Source: Candidula unifasciata (lineage: Eukaryota > Mollusca > Gastropoda > Stylommatophora > Geomitridae). From it: a stretch of DNA of 64,000 nt. A program made the position numbers and the translations under genes. Where the stretch lies: contig CAJHNH020008454.1 of the NCBI GenBank assembly GCA_905116865.2, positions 709,001 through 773,000 of the forward strand, written 5' to 3'. Below are positions 10,501-20,453 of the stretch, in pieces. The notes under the pieces were generated by a model. It had not been told where the DNA came from, ran no database searches, and saw only the letters and a program-made list of their open reading frames with translations. Numbering within the stretch: the first letter of the stretch is position 1; every line of letters begins with the position of its first letter.

Positions 10501-10893
10501 GAGGACATCTTGGTATGGTCAGATCAGAAACAGCCAGACAGTGGCGATCATGCAGTTGATGAAAAGAAAAACCATGGCATTAAATCTGGCCATAAAGGCC
10601 CCTCATTAGCAGTATTCTCTCATATAAATGGCGACACCATTTCCCCAGCTGGAGATGCGCCTGCCAGGCCCAAGGTCAAATCAGCTGCGGTCAAGAGAGA
10701 GAAGTCTTCTGAGTCCAAGTCAGCTCATTCCTCTCCTAAGGTAGCCAGCAGTAGCACTGTTGATGCTGTAAAGTCACATGGCAGCAAAAGTAGTCCAAGC
10801 AAGAGTGTTTCAAATATACCACCACCACCAACGACTCTGCATAAGAGTCCTCACTTCACACGCTTCTCAAAGAAAAAGGCGGCCTTATCTTAG
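1153..10893 (+). CDS. 3' portion of an unrecognised acidic/Ser-Lys-rich protein gene (3 exons)
   Basis: Three exons join in phase (1153-1219, 2298-2437, 9566-10893) to give about 510 residues ending at a TAG. The start lies left of the window. The protein begins LSDSSSGEDTGPTWRHHRKF, has a Ser-rich and Asp/Glu-rich section (residues ~60-95, including SEYQSDMDWDSDDDKDD), a short predicted helix EGASALLNLAGLLLNHH (~125-141), then a long low-complexity tail rich in Lys and Ser with clusters such as KKKISKKAKNVKK that look like nuclear localisation signals. A proline run (PPPPTTLHKSPHF) sits near the C-terminus. No catalytic domain is visible in this part. Composition suggests a nuclear or chromatin-associated protein. 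I considered the tails of PHF8/KDM7-type demethylases but cannot support that. The 7.1-kb second intron is full of mobile elements. Confidence is high that it is a real gene, low for function. Confidence 0.85.
1266..1450 (+). repeat. tRNA-derived SINE
   Basis: The head has an A-box-like TAGTGTAGTGG (about 1287) and a B-box-like GTTCAAATCC (about 1324) at tRNA spacing, followed by an unrelated body. It lies in an intron of the + strand gene. Confidence 0.65.
1514..1560. repeat. (G)47 homopolymer
   Basis: An uninterrupted run of 47 guanines in the intron. Length may be affected by sequencing or assembly. It could form G-quadruplexes on the + strand. Confidence 0.95.
2298..2437 (+). CDS. exon, acidic Ser-rich protein
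   Basis: The acceptor CTCAACAG precedes it and the donor GTCAGT follows. The exon is 140 bp, with one base completing Arg and one base left over. It encodes RPSSPVVITDHPYDDHAYSS, TRVLDDDAPSPSSSSSIDEE and YDFGDA in sequence. Phases agree with both neighbours. Confidence 0.85.
2725..2900 (+). repeat. tRNA-derived SINE
   Basis: The tRNA-like head has TAGCTGGCTGAGTGGTCAG (A-box region) and GGTGTGAATCC (B box) about 45 bases apart, followed by a non-tRNA body. Confidence 0.65.
2890..3275 (+). mobile_element. LINE 3'-end fragment
   Basis: A degenerate match to the LINE tail also seen at 19180-19470 and 19955-20345: GGTTGGACACATTGAGAAAA, then a GGAAATAGAGGGAGACCAAA stretch (the G-R-P-rich end of a reverse transcriptase ORF), a GGATGGCTTGG block and a GAGCAAAAGA end. 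It is broken by A-rich and CA-repeat expansions. Confidence 0.5.
3343..3361. repeat. poly-C run
   Basis: Nineteen cytosines followed by a short CA run. Similar C or G runs occur at 13098-13119, 14528-14554, 14984-15005, 23342-23357, 44969-44983, 47865-47883, 50402-50423, 58570-58588 and 61559-61580, so G/C homopolymers are a general feature of this genome. Confidence 0.9.
3735..3962 (-). repeat. tRNA-derived SINE, family E
   Basis: In minus orientation it holds the family E core: CCAGAAAGCAATGGCAAACT preceded by a GACAGTGGTATCAAG block, then TTTTGCCTAGAAAAACCACA and a GGATATGCA end. Confidence 0.55.
4240..4330 (-). repeat. tRNA-like SINE head
   Basis: On the minus strand a tRNA-like unit with ACTAAGCCGCTCACTGCAGG and an imperfect B box (GGAATCAAAATCC). 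It is short and degenerate. Confidence 0.4.
4800..5110 (-). mobile_element. LINE family D 3' end, 5'-truncated
   Basis: The minus strand carries the end of the ORF seen in copy 6760-7310 and its untranslated tail. An internal segment (an AGCAGCCAGCACAGAGTTCC-like unit) is duplicated in tandem at about 4866-4960. It has no coding capacity left. Confidence 0.55.
5265..5640 (-). repeat. tRNA-derived SINE, family C
   Basis: Related to copies at 31505-31905, 38785-39180 and 52025-52370. On the minus strand the head is tRNA-like with B box GGGTTCAATCCCC at about 5596-5608; the body ends in GATGTTGATCCGTTGTTC. The far head end is interrupted near the MITE at 5646. Confidence 0.6.
5646..5783. mobile_element. 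piggyBac-like MITE flanked by TTAA
   Basis: A 138-bp unit flanked on both sides by TTAA (5642-5645 and 5784-5787). The ends are inverted repeats: CTCTTTGAGTCCTAGG on the left and, read inward from the right, CTCTTTGGGTCCCACGG. The TTAA target and C-rich inverted ends are typical of piggyBac-type non-autonomous elements. It has no ORF. It sits beside the SINE at 5265-5640. Confidence 0.65.
6078..6371 (-). repeat. repeat family A, near full length
   Basis: On the + strand it runs from TTCTTCTTCGCATTCACCCG through GTAAACTCCAGCAGAAAGTT, CAGATGCACTCCGACTTCAA and AATTAGTCGACTCTTGCAAC to GAACCCACA. The (GAA)n-like end on the minus strand marks its 3' tail, so transcription orientation is probably minus. 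An internal GTGTGTGTGTGT expansion is private to this copy. Confidence 0.65.
6530..6755 (+). mobile_element. LINE family D tail, internally duplicated
   Basis: A ~110-bp segment containing CTGATTGATACCAGTGGCAC is present twice in tandem (about 6539-6635 and 6636-6725), then GAATGCCCCGAGTGCTGTGA and a CAAAT-rich tail (6748-6765). The frame across the end reads WECPECCDV, the conserved C-terminus of this LINE's ORF. Confidence 0.6.
6760..7310 (+). mobile_element. LINE family D with RNase H domain, 5'-truncated
   Basis: About 6850-7152 is open and reads FSPGHAGVLGNKQAGSASLT, the H-A-G-V-x-G-N motif of the RNase H domain found at the C-terminus of some non-LTR retrotransposons. Downstream, in a shifted and stop-broken frame, come the IRRLLMPSELEL and WECPECCDVDS signatures shared with 6530-6755, 49675-49790 and 55395-55665. 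The copy ends in an ACATTCAACAACATTCAA tail. It is a dead copy. Confidence 0.7.
7905..8010 (-). repeat. LINE-type 3' tail with internal AATAAA
   Basis: It closely matches 12120-12210 (shared AAACTTTATTT..CAAAGGGTTACAAATT). On the minus strand it ends in AAATAAAGTTTGTTCG and GTTC-like repeats, the look of a LINE 3' end with its own polyadenylation signal. Confidence 0.5.
8391..8575. mobile_element. SPIN-like hAT MITE with target-site duplication
   Basis: A 185-bp element with inverted ends CACTGGTTCTTAAC and (from the right, reading inward) CAGAGGTTCTCAAAC, flanked by imperfect 8-bp duplications CTCTATAC (8383-8390) and CTCTATGG (8576-8583), as expected for hAT. Its interior carries GTCGAACGACCCTTTCACAG, CTAAGACCATCGGAAAACA, CAACATGAGGAACTGTATTA and GGCATTAGGAAG, which I recognise from the SPIN ('Space Invaders') hAT family first described in tetrapods. 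The match to SPIN is from memory and is unusually detailed. It has no coding sequence and lies in the intron of the + strand gene. Confidence 0.8.
8700..8869. mobile_element. hAT-type MITE
   Basis: A 170-bp element with inverted ends CAGGGCTATTCAAC and CAGGGTTGTTCAACTGG (the right end read inward), flanked by 8-bp duplications ATTTGGAC (8692-8699) and ATTTAGTC (8870-8877). It has no ORF. A relative with the same termini lies at 20454-20629. Confidence 0.7.
9566..10893 (+). CDS. terminal coding exon, acidic Ser/Lys-rich protein
   Basis: The acceptor is a pyrimidine tract ending in CTCAACAG. The first two bases complete an Asp codon with exon 2. The exon encodes 441 further codons to the TAG at 10891-10893 and contains the acidic section, the EGASALLNLAG helix and the whole Lys/Ser-rich tail. 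The same frame is open upstream of 9566 with an ATG at 9448, but that stretch is the intron end and its pyrimidine tract. Confidence 0.9.
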
Positions 10894-11275
10894 CACCCCT
10901 GTGGTTTTTGTTTTGTTTTATTGTTTTGTTCAGTTTTGTGTACCAAGTTTTTCTGCTATGTAAACATTGCTAATTTAAAACACATTAGTTACAGAAGTGA
11001 TAGGCAAATCAGAGAGCATTTAACATTTTTGTGTGTGTTGTTAAAGTCTTAGTGACAGCTAGGAAACTTGATGGTAAAAGTGCAAGGAGCAGATAAATAC
11101 ATGACATTTGTGACTAAAGACACACAACTGATCTCTAATTCTGGTAATTTAATGGGATGGTGAACCATAAAGGTCAGTGATTAACAACAGGGCTCATAAG
11201 GATGTTTGTTACATCTGTACTTTTCTACACTGCAAGTGATAATTCCATTTGTATAATAAATCCTGCATGTCATGT
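10894..11275 (+). other. likely 3' UTR with AATAAA
   Basis: This AT-rich sequence follows the stop codon. The first canonical polyadenylation hexamer AATAAA is at 11255-11260, about 360 bases after the stop, with a TGTGTAGG region following. It fits a normal 3' end for the upstream gene; a longer 3' UTR cannot be excluded. Confidence 0.5.
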
Positions 11276-12119
11276 GTAGGAATCTCTTTAATTTCTTACT
11301 AATAATAACTGTTAAAAGAAAGAGTTATGCATTAGGCTGTGTCCTATGTTGTGTTAGTGATACTTCTCTTCTTCTTTGTGTTTGATTTCATATGCTCAGA
11401 TCAGACTATCAGGCGGGTAGCATCTATGAACTCGCATGTCAGAAGCAGGTTCTTCATGGTTCCCACTAGTTTGCTCTGCACACTTTTCGAATTAGGGATT
11501 CAAGAGTATGGACTTTTATATTTTGAACAGTTTTTGGTAATTGGATAACATACACGTGACACAGTTTCAATATAGTAATAATTTTTTTCTTCTGAAAGTG
11601 GCCATTAACAAAAGTAGATGATGATAATGTCTATGATTGTCAGGCGAATTATTTGGCAACAGTGTATAAAGAAATACCCCTTATTTTCTGTAGTTTTCAT
11701 TATTTTTTTTTCAAAATCATTATTAGCTGCCTGATGTTTTTTTTTTTTTTTTAGAACCTACTCAAGTGGCACACATGTTTTTATTCATTTTCTTGTTTGT
11801 TTTGCACTTTTTCTGCCTTTATTTATGTACAGTAGAGCATTAATCTTACAAGCATTTTTTTTTACAGCAGTGACGGTTTTGGTTGTAAACCCATAATTAT
11901 TGCACATTCTAATTTATTAACCAGAGTTGATACCTGGACAGGGGACCTGATATAGCAACACTTTATACCATCACCTTCATCTTTGTCCCAGGACATGGCA
12001 GATGGATTTGCAGGCAGCACCACCCTAGAAAATGAACAGACTGGACATTAATGCTATGCGAGAGACGACACACACTGAAAATCTGAAACATGTGCATAAT
12101 GATTCCTCTATAACTCCGC
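11276..12119. other. AT-rich stretch without recognisable gene
   Basis: T-rich sequence with several T runs (11700-11750, 11856). No splice-bounded exon or conserved frame was seen. Confidence 0.4.
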
Positions 12120-12210
12120 TGTGAAATCTAGATATACCGAACGAACAAACAAACTTTATTTTCAAAGGGTTACAAATTAGGCACACAGGCTTGTCTTACA
12201 CTCGGCCCTT
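12120..12210 (-). repeat. LINE-type 3' tail
   Basis: The partner of 7905-8010, sharing the AAACTTTATTTTCAAAGGGT block and a TACAAATTAGGC continuation. On the minus strand it ends in AATAAAGTTTGTTTGTTCG. Confidence 0.5.
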
Positions 12211-12217
12211 CCAAATT

Positions 12218-12246
12218 TCAATTTTTCACACATACACACGCAAACC

Positions 12247-12287
<41 letters not shown>

Positions 12288-12495
12288 GCACCCAATACAC
12301 ACATACATCCACATACATACACACGCTCTAAAACACACGCATACAACCCAGACACATACACACACGTAGCCGCACAAAAAGACCCATACAAACAGACACA
12401 CTGGTGGACACAGACATAAACCCACACAGACACACACACACACACACATGCAGTCACAGTCACACACACACACAAACACATACACACACTCAGGC
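12218..12495. repeat. degenerate (CA)n tract
   Basis: About 280 bases of CA-dominated sequence with pure (CA) stretches at about 12253-12285 and 12425-12448. The Cys/Val-rich translations on either strand are artefacts of this repeat. Confidence 0.95.
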
Positions 12496-12799
12496 AAGGA
12501 CTAAGCAGAGCAGCATGGCATGGAAAGCAGGCAACAGCTTATGTTTGTTTCATCAACAATGCAGAATAGGAGTTGTAAGAGTAAAAACACTAAGAAACAT
12601 GCCACGATCAAAGCACTTGGGATATTCCCAACATGAATTTAAGTTGATCTTGAGTGCATCCTTGTAAATGTCTACAGTACATGCAGTGAGTGTAACCAGA
12701 GCTTCAGGAGCCAGAGGTTGCTGATGTTGCTTCTCCCTGGGGGAAGAAAGGTTTGCCTGTGTAGAAAGACAGGCCACAGAAGTAAATACACAGCACATT

Positions 12800-14600
12800 T
12801 GAAACAGCTAGCCATCTCATTACTTTTTCCTTATTTACTATGAGAAAAAAGTTGGTTGGCATTGTTTACCTTTTGATTGATGCAGTTTGGCATAGCGTAT
12901 TTGGGTCTGGAGTTGGAAAAAAAAGTAAGACACTGTTTTCAAGCTGTTGGTTTATGGGGGGTATGGGGCTATACCTTTTTTTTTTGTGTTGGGTAGACAT
13001 ATTGCCCCCTTGATGTGGGATTTGGTTACTTTTAACTGATAAAGCGGGCGATGTATTTTTCAGTTTATGAGACGATATTGCGTGCGCGCGCGCAACTCCC
13101 CCCCCCCCCCCCCCCCCATTTTTTTTTCAAGTTTAAAATTATTGGTCATCTCATATACTAAATGAGTTCAGAGTATTTATTTCTTGATTTTGGGCTGCAA
13201 AAATAGGGCTCATCTTGCGCGCACGCACGCACGTACACACTGAAATGTTATCTACTGAGAAAAAAAAAAACACAAGACCGCAACCTTGCATGCTACTTCA
13301 GACTCTGCCATAGTTGTAGTGCATCAAAGCAAACTCCAGTGTAATGTCATACCATTCAGAGAGAAGAAATCTGGCCGGCAGGAGCAAACCTGCAAGACAA
13401 ACTACGGGGCACCAGTGATGACCTCAAGCTAACTACTGCCATCTTGCTTGTGACCCATGCTGGAATAGATGTACGGCTGGCATTGATTGCCAAAGATAAA
13501 ACACGAATCACCTTTGGCTGCTTATAATCTTGAATTATTAATGCTCTACTGTATTAGTGTATTTATGTTCGCTTTTAAGTTTAAAAAAAATGTAGATTTT
13601 TATCTGTATGTGATTTTTGTGTGTAGATTATAAATGAAAACTAATGTGTTTTGGGACAGCCCTAACCATTACACTACTTCTTATGTGAATATGTTTATAC
13701 CAAAAGGTTTAGTTTGTGTTGCGTTCTTGTTCACTATTATTTTAAATTTTGGGCTTTTGTGTGTGTGTAAAACACATCTTTGTTTTTGTTTATTATAACC
13801 AGCTTATGTTCACCACTTTAAAAAGTTCTAATGCGGAGAAAAGATGTAAGAAAATGCAGTACAAATTCGGTCAGTTTCTGTCACATACTTACTATTTGTT
13901 CCAAATTTCGGTCATGAGAAGGAAGGTTGCTTGTTACCCGAGGCAGGAAAAAGGAAGAACATGTGTCATTTGAAATTACTGTTACTAATACCAAGATTAA
14001 TTTCCTGTTGAATTGGATTCAGAAGTATTAAGCTACAATGGTGCCTTACTTGTGGTTTGTTTTTTCCAAACGCTGTTTGGAATAATAAACTTGAGACTCA
14101 TAAACCATTATTCCTCATGTTTAATCATGAGGTATTGTTATTACAGTGATTACCTATATCTTGGTTTTCCTTTCTGCAGCCATTTTGTACATAGATTGTA
14201 TGATGAATTCGGTGATGTTTGATTGTTATTTTCTTGTAGTGAGACCTATGATGTTTATGTACTTGTTCTGCTTGGTAACGATTGTTATTGTTGTCTTTAT
14301 TGTAATAAGTTACAATATTTGGAAATGATGTTTTGTTTAACAGCTGAGGATCCAGGAGGAGGTTATCATTATGTCATTGAGGCGACATGTTTGAGGACAG
14401 ATGAAGAAATTGTTAGCGACACTTGAAATGTAAATATAGAGGTGTCTGACTGATAAAGCGAGGGGAAAGAAGTAGGCTGTCTGCCATTACTACTTGTCTT
14501 TACCATTTTTGTCTTGTTAAAAAAAAAAGGGGGGGGGGGGGGGGGGGGGGGGGATTTCTTTAGGCCTAAACATTTAGGCCTGCACGACAATGTCTACTGG
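12800..14600. other. no gene recognised
   Basis: AT-rich sequence with a C run at about 13098-13119, a GCGCGC tract just before it, a (GCAC)n-like tract at 13218-13232 and a G run at 14528-14554. No supportable exon. Confidence 0.4.
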
Positions 14601-14604
14601 TTAG

Positions 14605-14745
14605 GATTTTTGTTGTTGGGTCCCCCCACAGGAAAAAACCCACAACCTGCTTGGGTTCGAACCTGGGTCTCTCAATGAAAGCCAAGCATTCTTAACTGTT
14701 TGGCCTGCTGCTCTTATATGTGAGATCTTTGATCTTAACCCCCTT
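14605..14745 (-). repeat. tRNA-derived SINE head
   Basis: On the minus strand there is a perfect B box GGTTCGAACCC (complement of about 14653-14667) and an A-box-like GCAGGCCAAACAGTTAAG at tRNA spacing. Confidence 0.65.
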
Positions 14746-14874
14746 AGAATGGTAGTAAGTGTCTTTTGCCCCCTACATTCCAACAGAAGACGGTGTGTGT
14801 TAGTACCTTTTCTGGTTTTTCTTCTGACCACTGTGGCTTTGGGCTGGACTCAGTCCTGTATATTAAATATAGCA

Positions 14875-15035
14875 ATGTTAAGGACCCTTTTTACACCAGT
14901 GGAGCTTATGATGCCAGACTTTTCAGCCCCATTTTTGTTTAAATAGACCAGTCTGTGTGATGTGGTCAGCATCACACCAACACGCCCCCCCCCCCCCCCC
15001 CCCCCAGGACATTACCTGGTGGCCATTTTAGGTTG
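14875..15035 (-). repeat. SINE family B, truncated
   Basis: It contains the family B landmarks on the + strand: AAGGACCC at the tail end, GATGTGGTCAGCATCAC, and GGACATTACCTGGTGGCCAT, with a poly-C run inserted. Confidence 0.6.
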
Positions 15036-15059
15036 CGCAGAGATCATTTTCATTGAGAA

Positions 15060-15620
15060 TTTATCAGGGATAAAGGGTTCAAAAAGAGTAGAATCTGTTT
15101 TAGGGATAAAAGACTCAAAAAGAGTAGAATCTGTTGTGTAATAGGATTAATCACATTATATGGTTAATATTAGCATTTTTTGGTTCAAGTAAAACTACAT
15201 ATAGACTTATTTTCACCAACCGTTCAGTGTTCATATTTATTTGTATAATTGATATTCCAATGATTACTTTTCCCATCTAGAATTGAAATGCACTTTCTTT
15301 TATTTCTACAGATAATATTAGTTGAGAATTAACTAGCAGTGAAAACAGTTATCTGACAGTAAACATTACTACAGTACATATGAAATGAAAAGGTGGAATA
15401 AAGGCTATAACCTTGTGGGTGGAAATGGAGGAGAGAAAATTTAATTGACACATACTAAAATGAATTTACCCAGAACCAAGCAACTAACTGTGTTTGTTGA
15501 TTTCAACTGACATGAGAGCTCTTCTCCACTTTAGTGCCAAGAAACCATAAAATGACACTTCCCTTTATTACTATTTTTCCATAAGAACTGCTTTCCTGAC
15601 TCACTATGGAGACATATTTA
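15060..15620. other. no gene recognised
   Basis: AT-rich. A 32-bp unit ending AAAAAGAGTAGAATCTGTT is repeated twice at 15072-15136. Otherwise nothing supportable. Confidence 0.4.
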
Positions 15621-15629
15621 CGAGACATT

Positions 15630-16055
<426 letters not shown>

Positions 16056-16059
16056 AACA

Positions 16060-17680
16060 AAACAGTGGCCTTCAGGTAACAGTTTGAGAGGCCACAAAAA
16101 TGAATTGGATGTGAAACTCTTGCCATTTAATGGCGGAACATCAGCACCTACCAGTTTATATATATATATATTAGTGTATATTGTTAATTTAAAAAAAAAA
16201 ACACATATAGAAGTGAGTACTCAGGAAACACAAACAAAGCGGAAATTTAAACAACTACAGTCCTTTCATAGGTGACTTACATTGTGACGTCAACTAGTAA
16301 AGTCTACATATGAGAAAGATTACAGCATGATGGCAACAACAAAAATATTTCTCACAATTAGCTAGCACCCCGCTCTTTTTTTCATTTGAAAACGAAAATC
16401 ATTTCTGGCCTTTCTAAACACTGAAGTCAACAAGGCTCTTCGGGGGCTGGCCAATGCAGCAAAGCTGTTTTAGCAGTTTCTTGGGAGTTTGCAATACACA
16501 TTTCTGGGCCAAAGGGTTTAAAGCTTCTGGAGCTGTAATAATCATAAATAATTTAGAACTGAATAAATAATATGTGAGTTCTAATAGAATATATTAACCT
16601 GTTATCTAAGTGGGGACTTTAAAATAACCAGATGTAGGGAGTATCTAATCAGCGTGTAGCAGTTTCTTGGTGCTGAAAGCGTATGTGTACTTATAAAACA
16701 GAAACGAAGTTGGGCAGTTGTAGATGTTACTTGACTGCAGCTTTTTAAAAAGAAATTACTTGTTATGCTGTGACTTGTATCAAACTGTGTTCATTTTTAA
16801 ATAGTTGTAGTTCTATAAAATATCTAGTCCTTTATTTCGTTTGTGTGCAGGTAAAGATGAACTCTTATGTTAATTTGAAGTTTACTTCAGGATGAATGTT
16901 TTGTTGACAGTCTTTTAGGTTTATGCAAGTGCGCTAAATTCTTAGCTACTAAAATTAATTTGTTTCCAAATGACATTCACGCGTTAGTGACACCCACCAT
17001 TTAATGATGTCTTATGTGGCCATGATAGAATAATTTTTCCTGAGAGCTGACTATTTGTTTGTCTGTATTCAGTGCTTGTGAAGTAAATTTGTTGTTTCCT
17101 CCAAGATACACCCAAATACTGTTACATATGTTGTAATTAAGCTGTATATATAACCCAGCATTTTTGTATCCAATACTCTGCAATTTCATGGAAGTTGATT
17201 ACCTTTTCAATATTGTTAATGTACATATGATATCTCACTGTTAACCTATAGTATGGCACATTGCAAATTGTGTATTGTTTTTTTGTACAGTTATGCTATG
17301 TCTTGTATGCATGTTCAAATAGTACTTAGCTAGAGATTTAATGGATAGCTGGGGGAGTGTCCGGTCTTTTCTGAGCTTTGAATGTTACACGTTGAGAAGA
17401 TTTGAGGAGTAATGGCAGAGACAGATGGATAAGGAGATACAAAAATAAAAGAAGGCCAAGGATCCGGTTTCCCTGTAATCATTGTAGTTTAGGAATATGG
17501 GGCTAGACCCATATATTCCTAATCAGACTGCATTCAGAGGGTGATGTCAGTCTGCTGTTTCTATCTTTAAACATGCTCAGTATTAACTTTATGTGACTTG
17601 GTTAACCTCAAATCTATACATTGCCCATTCTCTGCATTAAGATGTGTAGTGTGTATGTGATGTTGGCCACAGTTATCATT
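16060..17680. other. no gene recognised
   Basis: AT-rich sequence. 17370-17470 resembles a LINE tail (TGGATAAGGAGATACAAAAA) but is too degraded to place, and 17480-17560 carries a weak family B-like segment. No supportable exon. Confidence 0.35.
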
Positions 17681-17689
17681 GGCCAGTTC

Positions 17690-17895
17690 GTACCTAGTGG
17701 ATGATGGGGGGCAATATACTGGTCGCCTTTACTTCCTAGAATATTTCTTGCTTATCTATTTTAGGCTGGGTGCCCAGGACAGTTGAAAAAAAAAATTAAT
17801 ATCTACCTTGATGGGGGTTTGAACACATACTACAGAGCCAGCTGGCAGGTGTGCAGTCTAGCACAGCTCTCCAGAGTTATTTGGTCAGGAGGTCG
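17690..17895 (-). repeat. SINE family B with tRNA-like head
   Basis: The minus-strand head has B box TGTTCAAACCCC and, 5' of it, AGCTGTGCTAGACTGCACAC. The body carries the family B GGTCGCCTTTACTTCC and TAGGCTGGGTGCCCAGG segments (given on the + strand). Confidence 0.6.
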
Positions 17896-18237
17896 GTTCC
17901 CCTCTAGGGAAAAATGAACCCAGAGCCACTAGGTGCATAGGCCAATCCACCAATAACTATGTTACTGTTGTTGTTTGAAGCAGATACTAAATCGCGTAAT
18001 CGCAGTTCTAACTTCCACAGCAAACAGGTCACTCCATAATCATTCTGCTCCTGTGACAAAGAAAACCACACAGAACATCTGTCACCGTCCCTTGGGGAAG
18101 AAAAACTGACACATACTGCAGTCAGCAAAGCCAGTAGCATACCCACACATTAAATGCAAAAGGCAGCCATCAGAAGTGCCAACACAAGCAGTCCGGCACT
18201 AGAATTGCAGTTCATTGGTTATTACACCTATTGAGAT

Positions 18238-18420
18238 ATGGGGGGCCGTGATAGCACAGTGGTTAGATGCTGGCCAGAAAATATTGAGTTCAGATGCACA
18301 TCATGTCACATCTTTTTGGCTGTCAGGGCAACTTTCTGCAGTGGGTGCCGGTAAATCCCCTAGGGTTTGAAGGCAGCTGACATGATGTGACCACATTACC
18401 TGTAAGGTGAATGAAGATTA
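18238..18420 (+). repeat. tRNA-derived SINE
   Basis: The A box is GATAGCACAGTGG (about 18249) and the B-box-like sequence is GAGTTCAGATGC (about 18287). The body ends GATGTGACCACATTACCTGT. Confidence 0.6.
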
Positions 18421-18432
18421 TGGTTGTAGCTC

Positions 18433-18672
18433 ATCTATCAAATTATGGGTCCAACTGATCTATAATTCATGGGACTAGCAGAGCTATCAAATTATGGGTC
18501 CAACTGATCTATAATTCATGGGACTAGCAGAGCTATCAAATTATGGGTCCAACTGATCTATAATTCATGGGACTAGCAGATCTTTCAAATTATGGGTCCA
18601 ACTGATCTATAATTCATGGGACTAGCAGATCTATCAAATTATGGTTCTAATCTCTAAAATCCTGGTTCTAGC
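18433..18672. repeat. 49-bp minisatellite, ~4.5 copies
   Basis: The unit CTATCAAATTATGGGTCC followed by an AACTGATCTATAATTCATGG block recurs with an exact 49-bp period (18435, 18484, 18533, 18582), then decays. Confidence 0.95.
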
Positions 18673-18887
18673 TGGTCTATATAATTATGGGCTGATGTGC
18701 CACTAGTGTAAATAGGTTTTTTTTTTTTTTTCAAGTGAAATGTGAGTTTAGAAGCCCTAGACATGCAGATTAGTGCATTATGTTACTCTCACGCTTATTC
18801 AGCACATACTATATCTATAATGATTAAACATTTGATCTTTCTCTGATTATTCAGAACTTCTGTTGAAAGCAGATGTAAAGAAAAAAG

Positions 18888-19138
18888 TAAAGGACCCTTT
18901 AGGCGTATAGGGCAAGACCTATATTTATGTGGACCTATGCACAAGATAGGTGATGTGGTCAGCATCACGCCGGCCGGCTTTACTTCCTGGGACGGCACTC
19001 GGTAACCACTCAAGGCTGGGTCAACCCTGGGAGCCAAGGCCATTTTTGGAAAAAAATCTGGTTCTGCCAGGGAGCGAATCCACGACCTTTTGATCCGCGA
19101 TCAGTGTCCAGCCGCTCTGCCACAGCGACTCCTAAAAG
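18888..19138 (-). repeat. SINE family B, near full length
   Basis: The minus-strand head is tRNA-like: GCTGTGGCAGAGCGGCTGGA (A-box region), then GGTCGTGGATTCGCTCC (B box). The body in + orientation is AGGACCC..GGCGTATAGGGCAAGACCTA..GATGTGGTCAGCATCACG..CAAGGCTGGGTCAACCC. It is one of the two best copies in the window. Confidence 0.75.
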
Positions 19139-19179
19139 CAGATGTAGTACTGTATATTTCCCTAGTAGAGGAATGCATT

Positions 19180-19470
19180 TATCTGACCAGAGAAATTCAG
19201 GAACTCTGTAAAATAGAGGGAATATTCTCTTGCATTGGATAGGATACACGTATTGAAAACCTGAGAACAATATTTAGAATATCTTTGCAACGGAGCCCAC
19301 AGGGGCTTAGAGATAAAGGAAGACCAAAAACACACGTAGAAGAGAGCTAGAGAGTAAAGCTAAAAATAGATGGCGAGGACATGGGGGAGAGCTGCATGCG
19401 ATAGCGAAGGATAGAACGACTTGAAGTGAGTTGAGGTCCTGTGCTCCATTGGGGGCTAGAAAGGCAGAAG
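19180..19470 (+). mobile_element. LINE 3'-end fragment
   Basis: GCATTGGATAGGATACACGT, GGAGCCCACAGGGGCTTAGA, ACACGTAGAAGAGAGCTAGA, and an ATGACTTGG-like block followed by GTCCTGTGCTCCATTGGG: the tail of a reverse-transcriptase ORF of the WIGHTLR..GRPK type, broken by frameshifts. It is a sister of 19955-20345. Confidence 0.6.
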
Positions 19471-19734
19471 AAGAATTTAACAGAGTGCAATTGGTGCTTT
19501 ACTGAATTTATCAGTAGAATATCTGCTTATGTCGGTTTGTGGGATTGTTTGATTATTCAGGTTAATAATGTTTGTCCCAGATAGTTGTTAGTTAACATTA
19601 TTTTCCCCCTAGAAAAGACACTTTAAAGTGGTGTATGTGTATGTCTGAAGAATGATTAAAACAGTAAAACTATAGACAGAAGTGGTCAGTGTTACATTTT
19701 AAGTAGGTAAAACGAATCAAAGAATGAGTTTTAG

Positions 19735-19955
19735 GCATTTTGCACTTTGTATAGTGCCAGACCTATATGGACCAGTTGGTCCTCAGTGGTCAATATCACA
19801 CTGGCCACCTTTACTTGCCAGGACATTACCTGTCATAAGTTTTAGGCTTGGTCGACCAGGGAGCCAAGGTCAGTTTTGAACACCATAATTTCGCTTCTGT
19901 GCTGATTTGAACCCTAGACCTTTTGGCCGGCAGTTAAGTGTTTAGCCACTACATT
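19735..19955 (-). repeat. SINE family B
   Basis: Family B landmarks on the + strand are CCAGACCTATATGGACCAGT, TCAGTGGTCAATATCACACT, CCTTTACTTGCCAGGACATT and TTAGGCTTGGTCGACCAGG, ending in a tRNA-like head (minus B box GGTTCAAATC). It abuts the LINE tail at 19955. Confidence 0.65.
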
Positions 19956-20345
19956 TTAGGAAGAGCAGATTGATAAAACGTTCATTAACTGGTGCCTGCT
20001 CAGGATAGAGGGAATAAAATGGTTTGATAGAATCACTAATGTTGAGCTTTGGGAGTAAGTAAAGAAAATTCCAGTGAATCCGGAGATGGAGAAAAGTGGC
20101 ACATGAGGTGAAGAAAAGACACTGCTGTTGGATAGGACACACTGAGAAAACCTGAGATCTATAAAACTAGAATGTTTTGCACTGGAACCTACAGGCAGAC
20201 CAAAAACACACAGAGACAGGAGCTGGAGAGTGAGGTTAAAAGGATATGGGGCGAGCTGCAGGCATTAGTAAAGGATAGAATGACTTGGTGGGAGTTTGTT
20301 GAGGGTCTGTGCTCCTTTAGCTGAGAGAAAGAGCAGAAGAATATG
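19955..20345 (+). mobile_element. LINE 3'-end fragment (RT C-terminal region)
   Basis: Broken frames read ...IRWFDRITN..., a PVNPEMEK block, LDRTH, then GRPKTHRDRSWR and GGSLLRVCAPLAERK: the order of the post-RT tail of Jockey/CR1-type LINEs (tether helix, 'WxGHxLR', 'GRPK', 'W', 'GLCP'). It is 5'-truncated and stop-riddled. Confidence 0.6.
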
Positions 20346-20453
20346 ACGATTGATAAAACAGCTATTCGGGGACAGGATGGATTAAGAAAAGTATTATCAC
20401 ATATAGTATAACAAATGTGTCTATAGTGAGTTCAAAATGATACCGTATCAAGT

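Noticed and set aside
12177..12497. Cys/Val- or His/Thr-rich open readings
   Set aside because: They follow from the (CA)n tract in every frame and lack splice or start context.
14653..14667. Functional tRNA gene
   Set aside because: Only A/B boxes are present; no acceptor stem or cloverleaf could be formed. It is a SINE head.
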